Assembly (NCBI RefSeq): GCF_900114495.1
Contig: NZ_FOZI01000002.1
Span: 434,001 to 498,000, forward strand
Direction: 5' to 3'
Source: Dyella sp. OK004
GTDB lineage: Bacteria > Pseudomonadota > Gammaproteobacteria > Xanthomonadales > Rhodanobacteraceae
DNA: 64,000 nt
The notes beneath the pieces are model-generated. The model was not told the origin of the DNA. It saw only the letters and a program-made list of their open reading frames with translations, and did no database searches. The position numbers were made by a program, and so were the translations under genes. Shown here piece after piece: positions 55,268 through 64,000 of this stretch (the stretch's first letter is position 1; each line of letters begins with the position of its first letter).

Positions 55268-56467
55268 TCAGGTCAGTTCGGCAAAGAAGGCCTGAATGCG
55301 CTTCAGACCAGGCTCCAACTGTGCCGTGGGACAGGTATAGGAAATGCGCATGGCGCGCGGCTCACCGAAGGCCGAGCCCGGCACGCAGGCCACGCCGGTG
55401 GCTTCCAGCAGCGCCGCGCAGAACTCCACGTCGTTGCCGATCTTCACGCCGTTGTGGCTCTTGCCGAAGGCCACCGAAATATCCGGGAACGCATAGAACG
55501 CACCCTGCGGACGCGGACACACCACGCCGGGGATCGCGCTGAGCGCGGCCACCACGATGTCGCGCTTGCCGGCGAACTCCTTGCACTTGGCCTGCGGTAC
55601 ATCCTGCGGACCGCCGAACGCCGCCACTGCCGCGGCCGTGATCACTTCCGGCACGCTGGTGATGTGGTTGGAGTTGAGCGTGGTGATGGCCTTCGCCACC
55701 GCTTCGGGACCAGCGATCAAACCCACTCGCCAACCCGGCATGCCGTAGGTCTTGGACACGGAGTCGACAAAGATCAAGCGATCACGCAGCTCGGGGCGCG
55801 CGAACACGAAGTTGTGATAACCGATGCCATCGAACACCATCGAGTTGTAGATGTCGTCGGTGACGATCCAGGTCTCGGGATACTTCGCCAGCACATCGGC
55901 CAGCGCCGCGATTTCTTCGCGCGTGTACACCATGCCCGTCGGGTTGGATGGGTTGTTGAACAGGAACACCTTGGGCTTGCGCTGCAGCGCGTCTTCGAGC
56001 TGCGCGGTGGTGAGCTTGTAGTGCTGCTCCGGCCCGCAATGCATCACGTTGACCTTGGCGCCAACGATGTCCGCGATGTCGTGATATGTGGTCCAGTACG
56101 GCGCGGCGAAGCAGATCTCGTCGCCTTCGTTGAGCAGCGCCTCGGCCAGGTTGTACAGCACCTGCTTGGCGCCGATGCCTATGGAGAGGTTGTTGCGGCC
56201 ATAACCACTGAAACCGAGCGCTTCGATGTGCTTCAGAAACGCATCCAACAGCGGCTCCGCACCGCGGTTGCTGCCGTACTGACCGGAATCGTGCGAGAGC
56301 GCTTCGCGCGCCGCGGCGTACACATGTTCGCCGGGAAGAAAATTGGGAACGCCGATCGAGAAGCTGATGATGTCGCGACCGGCAGCCTTGAGCTGCTTGG
56401 CCTTTTCGGCGATGACCATGATCGCGCTGGGCTTGGCGCGACCGACACGCTGGGCGAGCTGGGGCAT
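55268..56467 (-). CDS. Class I pyridoxal-phosphate aminotransferase (aspartate aminotransferase type)
   Basis: The 399-residue enzyme from the ATG at 56467 has the class I aminotransferase layout. It shows [59 protein letters not shown] with the PLP-N1 Asp, the Schiff-base Lys239 in [15 protein letters not shown], and the substrate Arg in AMRISYTCP. It most likely moves the amino group between aspartate and 2-oxoglutarate (aspC type), which fits its place next to mdh, as oxaloacetate links the two. Specificity cannot be settled from sequence alone. Confidence 0.93.
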   Translation of the reverse strand: MPQLAQRVGRAKPSAIMVIAEKAKQLKAAGRDIISFSIGVPNFLPGEHVYAAAREALSHDSGQYGSNRGAEPLLDAFLKHIEALGFSGYGRNNLSIGIGAKQVLYNLAEALLNEGDEICFAAPYWTTYHDIADIVGAKVNVMHCGPEQHYKLTTAQLEDALQRKPKVFLFNNPSNPTGMVYTREEIAALADVLAKYPETWIVTDDIYNSMVFDGIGYHNFVFARPELRDRLIFVDSVSKTYGMPGWRVGLIAGPEAVAKAITTLNSNHITSVPEVITAAAVAAFGGPQDVPQAKCKEFAGKRDIVVAALSAIPGVVCPRPQGAFYAFPDISVAFGKSHNGVKIGNDVEFCAALLEATGVACVPGSAFGEPRAMRISYTCPTAQLEPGLKRIQAFFAELT

Positions 56468-56720
56468 GACTTCCTCTGGTTCGGGGGACGGAGGTAGCAA
56501 ACCTCACGATTTTAGCATGCGGCGGCGCGTCATCCGGCAGGGCCGCAAAACCTTGCGCGACAAGGGAATACCCGGTGCATTCCATGCGCGGGCCATGCAT
56601 GATGCGCACACTGCCGGTGGCTCCGGATCGATCGGGACCGGGGGTAGCGGGCCAACAGGATGCCGGGCCCGCCAGTCGTACTCAGGAGACCTTCCCAACG
56701 CTCACAGAGGACACACGGAT

Positions 56721-56978
56721 ATGCATTGGCTCTGGGTATTAATCGTCGGTCTGGTTGTAGGTCTGATTGCCAAGGCCATCATGCCGGGCAAGGATCCGGG
56801 CGGCTTCATCATTACCGCCATCCTCGGCATCGTCGGCTCCATCCTCTCCACCTTCATCGGTGAGAAGCTCGGCCTCTGGGGAGAGACGGGCTTGGTGCAT
56901 TTCCTCGGGTCGATCGCAGGCGCCATCGTGCTGCTGCTGATCTATCACTTCTTCAAGCGCAATTCCGCGTCGTCCTGA
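56721..56978 (+). CDS. GlsB/YeaQ/YmgE family small membrane protein
   Basis: The 85-residue protein starts at the ATG at 56721 after GAGGACAC. It has three glycine-rich hydrophobic helices. Motifs are LIVGLVVGLIAKAIMPGKDPGG in the first third, FIITAILGIVGSILST in the second, and FLGSIAGAIVLLLIYHFF in the third. This is the transglycosylase-associated (GlsB/YeaQ/YmgE) family, often induced by envelope stress, with no proven enzymatic role. Longer open frames upstream to 56343 cross the aminotransferase promoter and are not used. An 11-bp hairpin follows. Confidence 0.93.
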   Translation: MHWLWVLIVGLVVGLIAKAIMPGKDPGGFIITAILGIVGSILSTFIGEKLGLWGETGLVHFLGSIAGAIVLLLIYHFFKRNSASS

Positions 56979-56989
56979 CAACGCGCGAT

Positions 56990-57016
56990 GTCGGCGGAGC
57001 CTTGCGCTCCGCCGAC
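56990..57016. terminator. Terminator between the YeaQ-like and YidB-like genes
   Basis: A perfect 11-bp stem (56990-57000 with 57006-57016) with a 5-base loop lies between two convergent genes. There is no T run, so its efficiency is uncertain. Confidence 0.65.
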
Positions 57017-57035
57017 TGTCATCCGTTCCGGCAGT

Positions 57036-57473
57036 TCAGGCCGTCTTGCCGCCGAACAACTTGCCGGCGAGTCCGATCAGCGAACCCACGTCGAGGCCGC
57101 TACCGGCCTGCGGCACTTGGCCGTCCGGCGTCATATGGTCCACCGCGTGCGGCAGTACCTGCGCCAGGCCACCCAACAGCTGGCCCGGGTCCACGCCGAG
57201 CTTGCCGGCGGCGTCCTGCAGGACCGAGCCGAGGCCGCCGTTCTGCAGCGCCTGACCAAGCTGGTCGCCTGACACCGGCTGATTCGCCCCGGTACCTACC
57301 CAGGACTGCACCGCATCGCCCAGCCCATGCTGCTGGAGTGTGCTGACCAGCCCGCCCACACCGCCCGCCTGTTGGATCAGCTGGCCTGCAATCTCGATGA
57401 GCTGGTTGCCGCCCTGCGCGCTTTGTCCCTGACCCTGGCCCAAGAGGCCGCCTAACGTATCGAGCAACGACAT
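57036..57473 (-). CDS. YidB-like DUF937 protein
   Basis: The 145-residue protein starts at the ATG at 57473 after TAGGAGAA. It begins SLLDTLGGLLGQGQGQSAQGG and has the family blocks GGLVSTLQQHGLGDAVQSWVG, VSGDQLGQALQ and KLGVDPGQLLGGLAQVLPHAVD. These fit the YidB/DUF937 family of small helical proteins of unknown function. There is no signal peptide and no membrane helix, so it is probably cytoplasmic. Gln and Gly are unusually frequent near the N-terminus. The frame continues 28 codons upstream without likeness to the family. Confidence 0.9.
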   Translation of the reverse strand: MSLLDTLGGLLGQGQGQSAQGGNQLIEIAGQLIQQAGGVGGLVSTLQQHGLGDAVQSWVGTGANQPVSGDQLGQALQNGGLGSVLQDAAGKLGVDPGQLLGGLAQVLPHAVDHMTPDGQVPQAGSGLDVGSLIGLAGKLFGGKTA

Positions 57474-57577
57474 ACGTGTTCTCCTAGAAAAGTGATGACC
57501 CCACGGCGCATCGCTTGCGCAGCCGCGCGATTCTAGGCCAGCCACCTGCATCCACATGTGACGGCACCGTTAACGAA

Positions 57578-57609
57578 AAAAGCCGCCGTCCTCGCGGACA
57601 GCGGCTTTT
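57578..57609 (-). terminator. Terminator of ppiB
   Basis: A 9-bp stem (57578-57586 with 57601-57609) continues into an inner GTCC/GGAC stem and is followed on the minus strand by a T run. It lies just after the ppiB stop codon. Confidence 0.9.
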
Positions 57610-57629
57610 CAGCCTTGCAGCGCTCAGCC

Positions 57630-58139
57630 TTAGCCGCGCTGGTCGAGCACCGTGTTCCATTCCTTGACGCGATCGACCTGGGCAGCCAGCAGCGCGTCCA
57701 CATCGCCCTCGACGACGACCTTCTCGATCACGTCGCCCTGGTGGATTGCATTCACCACGGCCAGGTCGCCCTCGCTCAGCACTTCGCCGAACACGCTGTG
57801 CTTGCCGTCCAGCCACGGCGTGGCGCCATGGGTGATGAAGAACTGGCTGCCGTTGGTGCGCGGACCGGCATTGGCCATCGACAGCACGCCCGGCTTGTCA
57901 TGGCGCAGCGACGGGTTGAACTCGTCCTCGAACTTGTAGCCCGGACCACCGCGGCCGCTGCCCTCCGGGCACCCCCCCTGGATCATGAAGTCGTTGATCA
58001 CGCGATGGAACGACAGGCCGTCGTAATAGCCGCGGCGCGCGAGGTTCACAAAGCTGGCCACCGTCACCGGCACCTTGTCGTCATGCAGGCGCAGGTGAAT
58101 CGGACCCTTGGTGGTGTTGAGGGTAACGTTGATGCTCAT
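57630..58139 (-). CDS. ppiB: Peptidyl-prolyl cis-trans isomerase, cyclophilin type
   Basis: This cyclophilin speeds proline isomerisation during protein folding. The ATG at 58139 follows AAGGAAG and gives 169 residues without a signal peptide, so it is cytoplasmic (PpiB-like). The active-site segments are present: the catalytic Arg in [14 protein letters not shown], the [16 protein letters not shown] block, and [12 protein letters not shown] with the usual Leu. The longer open frame to 58658 is antisense to the neighbouring hydrolase and is not used. A strong terminator follows. Confidence 0.95.
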   Translation of the reverse strand: MSINVTLNTTKGPIHLRLHDDKVPVTVASFVNLARRGYYDGLSFHRVINDFMIQGGCPEGSGRGGPGYKFEDEFNPSLRHDKPGVLSMANAGPRTNGSQFFITHGATPWLDGKHSVFGEVLSEGDLAVVNAIHQGDVIEKVVVEGDVDALLAAQVDRVKEWNTVLDQRG

Positions 58140-58224
58140 CGGACTTCCTTCGGCTATCGGAACGGCGCGACGCCAGCGAGCGCCACACGGGGGCCGCAAA
58201 GGATACCCCAGCAAGCCACACCGC

Positions 58225-58252
58225 TGTAGGAGCGCACCCTGTGCGCCCCTAC
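58225..58252. repeat. Short palindromic repeat GTAGGAGCGCAC, copy 1
   Basis: The unit TGTAGGAGCGCACCCTGTGCG (58225-58245) and its imperfect complement CCCCTAC form a REP-like hairpin between ppiB and the hydrolase gene, next to the hydrolase stop. A better-preserved copy is at 60863-60891. Confidence 0.8.
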
Positions 58253-60096
58253 GGCAACCCCAGGATCTTGCGCTCCAACGTGCCAGCGCCGCGCGGCTGG
58301 GACACCGGCGTGGGCCATGCATCCGACCACTGCCCGCCTTCATAGAGGTGCGCCCACAACCGGTCCAGCGCCAGGTAGCCATAAGGCAGCAGTGGCACAT
58401 GCCGCTCGCCGAAACCGGGCAAGGCCAGGAAGGCGTCGAAATGTTGCGCGTGCGGCACCTTCCAATACAGCGGCTGCCGCCCCTGCTGGCGTAGCCAGTC
58501 CACGTAGGGTTCGGAGGTGAACGCGGTGGGCAGCAAGCCATCATCCGCACCATGCACCACCCACAACGGCAACCCGCTGCGCGGTAGATGTGCCGTGGTT
58601 GCCTTGACGCCCGCATGCAAGGCCGCCGCCTGCGCATCCGTGCCTTCCCACAACGCACGCAGACAACGCAGGCCGCTCAGCGTGGGATCGTCCGTGGCAT
58701 CGGTGCCGCCGTACAGGCCAACGCCATTGCCCGGCGGGATGCCCGCCGCGTCGGCCCACCAGCCGGCGCGCAACGCTGGATTCGTTGGCCCTAGTGCTCC
58801 GCCCGCGCCCATCGCCGCGTAATGGAAACCACATGGCATGTTCTGCACGCCACGCCGCAGATACGCCGACGCGTAACCGGCGCCGATCGCGCGCCACAAA
58901 TCGAAACTGGTCGATGTGGCCGCTACCGCCATCGCCGCATCGCTCCAGCCCTTGGCGCGCAGGAATTCATACGCCTGCGCCGCCTGTCCGCTGACATGGT
59001 CAGCGCTGACCATGCCGAGCGCGTGCAGACTGGCGCAGCGCAACGGCCATGCCGGCGGCGGCTGTCCGTTCGGCCCGCGTGCGAACGGCGCCGTTGCGAA
59101 GCGCGCATCAGCCAAGGCGCACGGCAGCCACACGCCCGCTTCGGTGACGTAGTCGTAGAGCGCGCGCCCCTGCCCTTCGACGTGCACGTTCGGCTCCAGC
59201 GCCACCACGCCGGCGAGCATGCCTTCGTCGTCCAGCCCGGCGGCTTGCAACACCGCGCCGCCACCGTTGGAAAGACCGGTGGCGATGATGCGCGTGTTCT
59301 GCGGCGTGAACGGCGCCTGCTGCGGAAACGCGCGATCGAGCATGGCCAGACCGAAGCGCGCTGCCTGCAATACATGACGGCCCCAATCCGCCTCCGGGTT
59401 GTCGCCCGAATGCACATGCTTGATGGCGATGCCCGCATCCGCCGGTGCTGGCGCGGGCTCGAACTCCAATGCCCGCTCGCCGCGTTTCGCGCGCGTTCCA
59501 TCCAGCGCGACACCGCTGTCGTCTGCGTAGTCGAAGTAACCCCCACCAGTGCCCTTGTCGGTATAGACCACCGCGCATCCGCGCGGCAGTCCCCACGCGC
59601 CGGCCAGCGCGATCGCGCCATAGATGCCACGCGAACCCGAGGAAGCCGTCACCACCAGACAGCGATGCGCCTGATCGAACTGATCGGGCACCTGCGCCAG
59701 CACCCGGTGCGGCGCATGCGCGCCGGGAATGCGCGTGAACGCCTGATATTCGCGACCCGGTATGGAGGGCGCGCCGCCATAGACGCTGCCGTAGCCGCCC
59801 AGTGGACCGAGATCGGCGATGCCCTTCCAACTGGTCTGGATCGCACGCCGACGCAACTCTTCCGCCGTCGGATGCAAGGGATCGGCGAACGGCGTGAGCG
59901 CCCCCGCCAACCCTTGCAGACCAAGACCCGCGCTGAGCAGGTCATCGCCTTCCCGATGTTCGGTGACGCGCACGTCGCCTTGTACGAAATCGGTCTGCAT
60001 GGAGCGCCCTGATGAGTGGTGCACAGAAGGATCGGCGGCGCAGGCCGCCAGCCAAGGCGCGAGCAACAGACTGATATGGCGAAGGGAGACTTTCAT
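58249..60096 (-). CDS. D-(-)-3-hydroxybutyrate oligomer hydrolase, lipoprotein form
   Basis: Members of this family cleave 3-hydroxybutyrate oligomers released from polyhydroxybutyrate. The 615-residue product starts at the ATG at 60096 and has a lipoprotein signal ([10 protein letters not shown], Cys19), so it is predicted to be membrane-anchored in the envelope. Family segments are [49 protein letters not shown] and the nucleophile Ser276 in [15 protein letters not shown]. The C-terminal [14 protein letters not shown] and [16 protein letters not shown] supply the probable Asp and His. The frame upstream of 60096 is antisense to the regulator gene. It is divergent from the regulator at 60214. 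Confidence 0.88.
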   Translation of the reverse strand: MKVSLRHISLLLAPWLAACAADPSVHHSSGRSMQTDFVQGDVRVTEHREGDDLLSAGLGLQGLAGALTPFADPLHPTAEELRRRAIQTSWKGIADLGPLGGYGSVYGGAPSIPGREYQAFTRIPGAHAPHRVLAQVPDQFDQAHRCLVVTASSGSRGIYGAIALAGAWGLPRGCAVVYTDKGTGGGYFDYADDSGVALDGTRAKRGERALEFEPAPAPADAGIAIKHVHSGDNPEADWGRHVLQAARFGLAMLDRAFPQQAPFTPQNTRIIATGLSNGGGAVLQAAGLDDEGMLAGVVALEPNVHVEGQGRALYDYVTEAGVWLPCALADARFATAPFARGPNGQPPPAWPLRCASLHALGMVSADHVSGQAAQAYEFLRAKGWSDAAMAVAATSTSFDLWRAIGAGYASAYLRRGVQNMPCGFHYAAMGAGGALGPTNPALRAGWWADAAGIPPGNGVGLYGGTDATDDPTLSGLRCLRALWEGTDAQAAALHAGVKATTAHLPRSGLPLWVVHGADDGLLPTAFTSEPYVDWLRQQGRQPLYWKVPHAQHFDAFLALPGFGERHVPLLPYGYLALDRLWAHLYEGGQWSDAWPTPVSQPRGAGTLERKILGLP

Positions 60097-60213
60097 CCAG
60101 ACACCATAGCAACCGCGCGTCCGGCCGCCATCGTACGAAGGTCCAGTGGGAATGTGCGAGTGGGCTACGCGCCATCTACGCAAAGACCGTGAACAGGCTC
60201 TACAGTCAGCGGC

Positions 60214-60867
60214 ATGACCCGCCTGCTGATTGCCGACGACCATCCCTTGTTCCGCGCCGCGCTGCGCCAGGCTGTCGGCGAGAGCCTGGGCGCATGCGTC
60301 ATCCATGAAGCCGCCGACATGCCCGGTGTACTGACGGCCTTGGCGGAAGACACCGACATCGATCTGATCCTGCTCGATCTCAACATGCCTGGCAGCCATG
60401 GCCTTTCCGGGCTGGCCGCCGTGCGCGGACAGCATCCCGGCGTCGCCGTGCTGGTGGTGTCCGCGCATGACGAAGCGCGCGTCGTGCGCCGCGTGCTCGA
60501 TCACGGCGCTGCTGGTTTTATCGCCAAAAGCGCGAGCCCCGCCGAAATCGGCGAGGCGGTGCGCACCGTGCTCGACTGCGGCACCTGGCTGCCGCCCGCC
60601 CTCGCGCAGGCGGTCGCTGCCCTGCCCGCCGACCCAACCGATACCGACCTCGCCTCGCGCCTCGCCCGCCTGACCGAGCAGCAATACCGCGTGCTCAGCC
60701 TGCTCGGCGAAGGCCTGCTCAACAAACAGATCGCCGATCGCCTGACTATCCAGGAGCGCACAGTGAAGGCGCACGTCACGGCGATCTTCGAGAAACTGGG
60801 CGTGCGAAATCGCACGCAAGCCAGCCTACTGCTGCGCTCACTCGCACTCATAGAGCCGGCCCTGTAG
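60214..60867 (+). CDS. NarL/FixJ-family response regulator (CrbR/ErdR-like)
   Basis: The 217-residue protein has a receiver domain (Asp8/Asp9, phospho-acceptor Asp55 in LILLDLNMPG, Lys105 in FIAKSAS) and a LuxR-type helix-turn-helix (about 148-205). It is convergent with the SLC5-STAC hybrid kinase gene and separated by only 25 bases. In Vibrio and Pseudomonas this pairing is CrbS/CrbR (MxtR/ErdR), which controls acetate use through acs. A similar role here, for acetate or related acids, is inferred. Its stop codon lies inside a REP-like repeat. It is a paralogue of the regulator at 52276. Confidence 0.88.
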   Translation: MTRLLIADDHPLFRAALRQAVGESLGACVIHEAADMPGVLTALAEDTDIDLILLDLNMPGSHGLSGLAAVRGQHPGVAVLVVSAHDEARVVRRVLDHGAAGFIAKSASPAEIGEAVRTVLDCGTWLPPALAQAVAALPADPTDTDLASRLARLTEQQYRVLSLLGEGLLNKQIADRLTIQERTVKAHVTAIFEKLGVRNRTQASLLLRSLALIEPAL

Positions 60868-60891
60868 GAGCGCACCCTGTGCGCTCCTACG
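60863..60891. repeat. Short palindromic repeat GTAGGAGCGCAC, copy 2
   Basis: A perfect 12-bp arm GTAGGAGCGCAC and its complement GTGCGCTCCTAC enclose CCT. The repeat begins within the last codons of the response-regulator gene, so its TAG stop codon is part of the repeat, and it ends 2 bases before the kinase stop codon on the other strand. It may also act as the shared terminator. Confidence 0.85.
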
Positions 60892-60892
60892 A

Positions 60893-63800
60893 TCAGCTTC
60901 GTGCGGTCGCCATGCGCTGCAGTACCTGTTTCAGCGCCAGGGGCTTCAGCGGTTTGTAGAGCACCGCGAGGCCATGATCGAGCAACCGCTGGCGCAGTTC
61001 GCTGTCGCGGTCCGCGGTAAGAATCACGGTAGGGATTGCGGCGGCATGGACGTCCAATTCGCTCAGTGCATCGAGACCCGTGCGTCCCGCGTCGAGGTGA
61101 TAGTCAAAAATATGCAGGTCCGCGGGCCATGGCACCGCTCTGGCTTGTTCGACCGTGCGCGCGGCGTGCACTTGCCAGCCCCATCCAACCAGGAGGGTAC
61201 TGAGCGCCGCCAGCGCGGCGGGCTCGTTGTCGAGCACCAGCGCGCGACCCACAGGCAGCGACTGGCGCAGATCCGCTAACGCCGGTGGCGACACGGTAGC
61301 CTCCGCATGCGGCACGCGTATGCCAAACACACTGCCCTGCCCCGGCCACGAACGCAGTTCCAGTGGATGGCCCAGCAGGCCAGCCATGCGTTGTGCGATG
61401 GAAAGCCCCAGCCCCATGCCTTGCCCGCCTGCCGTACTGCCGCGACGGAATTCGTCGAAGATCAACTGGCGTTCTTCCGGTGCAATGCCCGGCCCGTTGT
61501 CCCACACCTCCAGCCGCAGCTGCCCTTGGGCATGCCGCGCACCGAGCAGCACGCGACCGTGCTCCGCATAGCGCAGCGCGTTGGAAAGAAAATTCTGCAG
61601 TACGCGCCGCAGCAGTTGCGGATCGGTATGCACCCATGCGCGCGTGCGCACTACGTCGAAACGGATGCCACGCTCGTCGGCCAGCGCGCGGAACTCCGCC
61701 GCCAACGGATCGAACACTTCCGCCAGCGGAAAATCGCGCGGCTGCGGATGCAGGCGGCCGCCTTCCAGCCGCGCTATATCGAGCAGCCCGGCCAGCAAAC
61801 CCTCGGTCGCCGCCAGCGCACCATTGAGATGCCGCACTGTCGACGGCTCGCCGCCGCGCTCGGCCAGCGCATGCGCGAACAACTGCGCCGCGTGCAGCGG
61901 TTGCATCAGATCGTGACTGACCGCAGCGAGAAAACGGCTCTTGGCTGCGTTCGCGTGCTGTGCCTCGTCAGTGGCTTCGGCGAGCGCGCGCGTGCGTTCT
62001 TCCACACGCAACTCCAGCGTCTCGTTGGCGCGCTTGAGCGCATCCTCAGCCTGCCGGAACGCGGTGACGTCGGTAAAGGTCGCCACGAAGCCGCCACCCG
62101 GCATCGGATTGCCGCGGATCTCCACCACCGTGCCATCCGGAAAGCGGCGTTCCGAAAGATGTCGCGTGCCGGCGCGCATATGCGTCAGCCGGCGCTGCAC
62201 GCGCAGCTCCAGCTCACCGGTGCCGATCATGCCGCGCTCGATGTTGTAGCGGGTCAGATCGGCCACCGGCCGTCCAACTTGCAACAGTTCCGACGGATAC
62301 GCGAACAGGCTGGCGTAGCGGCGATTCCATGCCACCAGACGCAATTCCGCATCGACCACGCAGATGCCCTGGCTCATGTTCTCCAGCGCCGCTTCCAGCA
62401 CGCGCTGATTGAAACGCAGATCCTGCGCCGCTTCGCCGACGATAGCCGCGACCGTATCCAGTTCGTCGCGACGCTGCTGGCGTACCACTTCAAGCAGCAG
62501 GCGCGCCGACGCAGCACCTATCACCGCCGCCAGCTCATGCTCCACTTCCGCCGCGCGCGCCGGACTGGCGAGGCCCTGTGTCGGTGCGCCATCGAACAAA
62601 TGCGTCACCCGCTCCGCAGGAAGAAAGCGCGATGCAAGCGCGCGCAACTCCGCCGCACCGATGCCACCCACGCGGGCCGGCTGGCGCGTCTGTCCGAAGC
62701 GCGACCCGGCCACCGCCAGCATCACGATCACATTGATCGCAAGGCTCGCTACCACCGCGCGACCGAGCCGGCTCCAATCGCTAAGCCCCAGCAGGCCATC
62801 CGGCGACAAGCCATGCAGCCCGAACGGGCCGACATGCAACCAAGCCGGCCCCTGCGGAATCAGCGCGGGCAGCAGCACGTACAACCAAGTCAACGTGCCG
62901 GCAGCCAGCCCCGCCGCCACCGCGCGCGGCCCCAGCTGCGGTCGATACACCGCCGCGAGCAGCGCCGGCGCCAGACCGGCCAGCGCGGAAAATGAAATCG
63001 CGCCGATATCCGCCAGCGCATCGTTGCGTGCCAGCACCCGGCTATAAGCCCAGGCCAGCAAAATCACCGCCACGATCGCCGCGCGACGCTGATTGATCAC
63101 CTCGCCGCGCAAGTCGCCGTGCTCGTCGCGCCCCCAACCCGCCTGCACTCGCAGCGGCGCGATGAAATGATTCACCACCATCAAGCTAAGCGCGAGCGTC
63201 GCCACCACCACCATGCTGGTCGCGGCACTGAGCCCACCGAGAAACGCCAGCAGCGCCAGCCCGTGCTGACCACGCGCCATCGGCAAGGCCAGCACATAAA
63301 GATCGGAGGGCACGCCGCTTGGCCCGAGCCAGGCATCGCCCAGCCGCGCCAGCGGCAGGATCGGCAGCGCGATCAGCAGCATGTACAGCGGAAACAGCCA
63401 GCGCGCCGTGCGCAGATGTGCCCCATCCCGACACTCCACCACGCCGGCATGGAACTGATGCGGCAAGGTGAACATCGCCAGCGCACCAAGCAGAATCATC
63501 GCCGGAAAACCCGAGCTGTCATGTGGCGGCGACGCACCTGCCACTACACCCTCCGGCATTGGCGCGAACAACAACGAACCCAACGCCAGCATCGCCGCCA
63601 GCTTGAACAGCGACTCAAACGCCATCGCCAAAACCAGCCCGCGATTGTGCGCCATCGTCGACGCTCGCCGCGTACCGAACAGCATCGCGAACAACGCCAT
63701 CAGCAATGCGACATACAGCGCACTGTCCTGCCACGGCGCCGACTCCGCCACCTGCCCGCGGCTGAGCATGGCGAAACTCATCGCCACCGCCTTCAACTGC

Positions 63801-64000
63801 AGCGCGATGTAGGGCACGATGCCCACCAACATCACCGCCGTCACCAACGCGGCCAACCCCGAATGCCGTCCCAAGCGCACCGCGATCAGATCCGCCAGCG
63901 AACCCGCGTTGTAATCCCGCGCCAACTGCACCAGCCGCCGCAACACTGCAATCCCGAACAGATACATCAGGATCGCCCCCACAAACGTCGGCGGCAGCCA
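60893..64000 (-). CDS. SLC5-STAC hybrid sensor histidine kinase (CrbS/MxtR-like), partial
   Basis: The open frame continues beyond the right edge, so the N-terminus is missing; at least 1035 residues are visible. Domains in order are: sodium:solute symporter-like part with many membrane helices (about 64000-62700); STAC segment (about 62690-62460, AAELRALASRFLPAERV); PAS (about 62390-62070, LENMSQGICVVDAELRLVAW); coiled coil; and HisKA with the His codon at 61913-61915 (AAVSHDLMQPLHAAQL). The ATPase domain (DNGPGIAPEERQ, GLGLSIAQR) and a receiver (FDYHLDAGRTGLD, LYKPLKP) complete it. This is the CrbS layout. It faces the regulator at 60214, its likely partner. The receiver acid pocket reads LVLDNEP. 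Confidence 0.9.
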   Translation of the reverse strand, partial: WLPPTFVGAILMYLFGIAVLRRLVQLARDYNAGSLADLIAVRLGRHSGLAALVTAVMLVGIVPYIALQLKAVAMSFAMLSRGQVAESAPWQDSALYVALLMALFAMLFGTRRASTMAHNRGLVLAMAFESLFKLAAMLALGSLLFAPMPEGVVAGASPPHDSSGFPAMILLGALAMFTLPHQFHAGVVECRDGAHLRTARWLFPLYMLLIALPILPLARLGDAWLGPSGVPSDLYVLALPMARGQHGLALLAFLGGLSAATSMVVVATLALSLMVVNHFIAPLRVQAGWGRDEHGDLRGEVINQRRAAIVAVILLAWAYSRVLARNDALADIGAISFSALAGLAPALLAAVYRPQLGPRAVAAGLAAGTLTWLYVLLPALIPQGPAWLHVGPFGLHGLSPDGLLGLSDWSRLGRAVVASLAINVIVMLAVAGSRFGQTRQPARVGGIGAAELRALASRFLPAERVTHLFDGAPTQGLASPARAAEVEHELAAVIGAASARLLLEVVRQQRRDELDTVAAIVGEAAQDLRFNQRVLEAALENMSQGICVVDAELRLVAWNRRYASLFAYPSELLQVGRPVADLTRYNIERGMIGTGELELRVQRRLTHMRAGTRHLSERRFPDGTVVEIRGNPMPGGGFVATFTDVTAFRQAEDALKRANETLELRVEERTRALAEATDEAQHANAAKSRFLAAVSHDLMQPLHAAQLFAHALAERGGEPSTVRHLNGALAATEGLLAGLLDIARLEGGRLHPQPRDFPLAEVFDPLAAEFRALADERGIRFDVVRTRAWVHTDPQLLRRVLQNFLSNALRYAEHGRVLLGARHAQGQLRLEVWDNGPGIAPEERQLIFDEFRRGSTAGGQGMGLGLSIAQRMAGLLGHPLELRSWPGQGSVFGIRVPHAEATVSPPALADLRQSLPVGRALVLDNEPAALAALSTLLVGWGWQVHAARTVEQARAVPWPADLHIFDYHLDAGRTGLDALSELDVHAAAIPTVILTADRDSELRQRLLDHGLAVLYKPLKPLALKQVLQRMATARS

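Noticed and set aside
58140-58658. N-terminal extension of the cyclophilin frame
   Set aside because: It overlaps the hydrolase gene in another frame and has no cyclophilin likeness. The ATG at 58139 has a good ribosome site.
61307-62995. 562-residue plus-strand frame
   Set aside because: Antisense to the hybrid kinase; no recognisable motif.

Overview
The window is 64 kb of high-GC gammaproteobacterial chromosome. Gene content points to the Xanthomonadales, most likely the Rhodanobacteraceae (Dyella, Rhodanobacter and relatives). The clues are an S46 dipeptidyl-peptidase, the acnD/prpF form of the methylcitrate cycle, TSP3-type OmpA proteins, GC-rich palindromic repeats between genes, and the enteric-like block miaA-hfq-hflX-hflK-hflC-DUF2065-purA. 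No rRNA, tRNA, insertion sequence, prophage or CRISPR array was seen. The assignment rests on protein features alone.

Layout. 0-7 kb, minus strand: the hfq/hflX/hflKC/purA block, ending at a terminator at the window edge. 7-18.5 kb: a small membrane protein, the S46 peptidase, the threonine-catabolic pair tdh and kbl separated by a 1215-residue DUF748 (AsmA-like) gene, a secreted two-repeat protein divergent from a LysR regulator, and a pseudouridine synthase. 18.5-21.1 kb: two tandem near-identical OmpA genes whose leaders and terminators are duplicated too. 21.3-41.3 kb: the propionate (2-methylcitrate) genes in three blocks, acnD-prpF-prpD, prpB-prpC and prpE. These are interleaved with a Mn-riboswitch/TerC gene, a GST, a five-gene secreted-fibre operon, a DAACS symporter and ahpCF. 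41.8-45.2 kb: a Gly/Ser-rich collagen-like lipoprotein followed by a TpsB (ShlB/FhaC-type) outer-membrane transporter. 45.3-52.9 kb: a C4-dicarboxylate/2-oxoglutarate uptake operon (dctA, porin, KgtP-like MFS) ending in its own hybrid sensor kinase and facing a NarL-type regulator. 53-60 kb: a TipA-like MerR regulator with its operator, an aminotransferase, mdh, small envelope proteins, ppiB and a 3-hydroxybutyrate-oligomer hydrolase. 60-64 kb: a second NarL regulator and a CrbS-like SLC5-STAC hybrid kinase that runs off the right edge.

How it fits together. Much of the window handles short-chain carbon: propionyl-CoA, C4-dicarboxylates, malate, 3-hydroxybutyrate, threonine, and probably acetate through CrbS/R. 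Two related sensor-kinase/regulator pairs are well placed to control this uptake and activation. The most unusual parts are two surface-protein export loci. One (28.56-32.80 kb) looks like a compact, diverged relative of the Pseudomonas Fap amyloid system: a C39 peptidase, a coiled-coil plus beta-barrel exporter, and three secreted proteins that share a short C-terminal QN-type motif. The other (41.80-45.20 kb) pairs a TpsB transporter with a lipobox-bearing collagen-like protein instead of a classical haemagglutinin-type TpsA. All functions are inferred from sequence recognition by eye; no database search was run.
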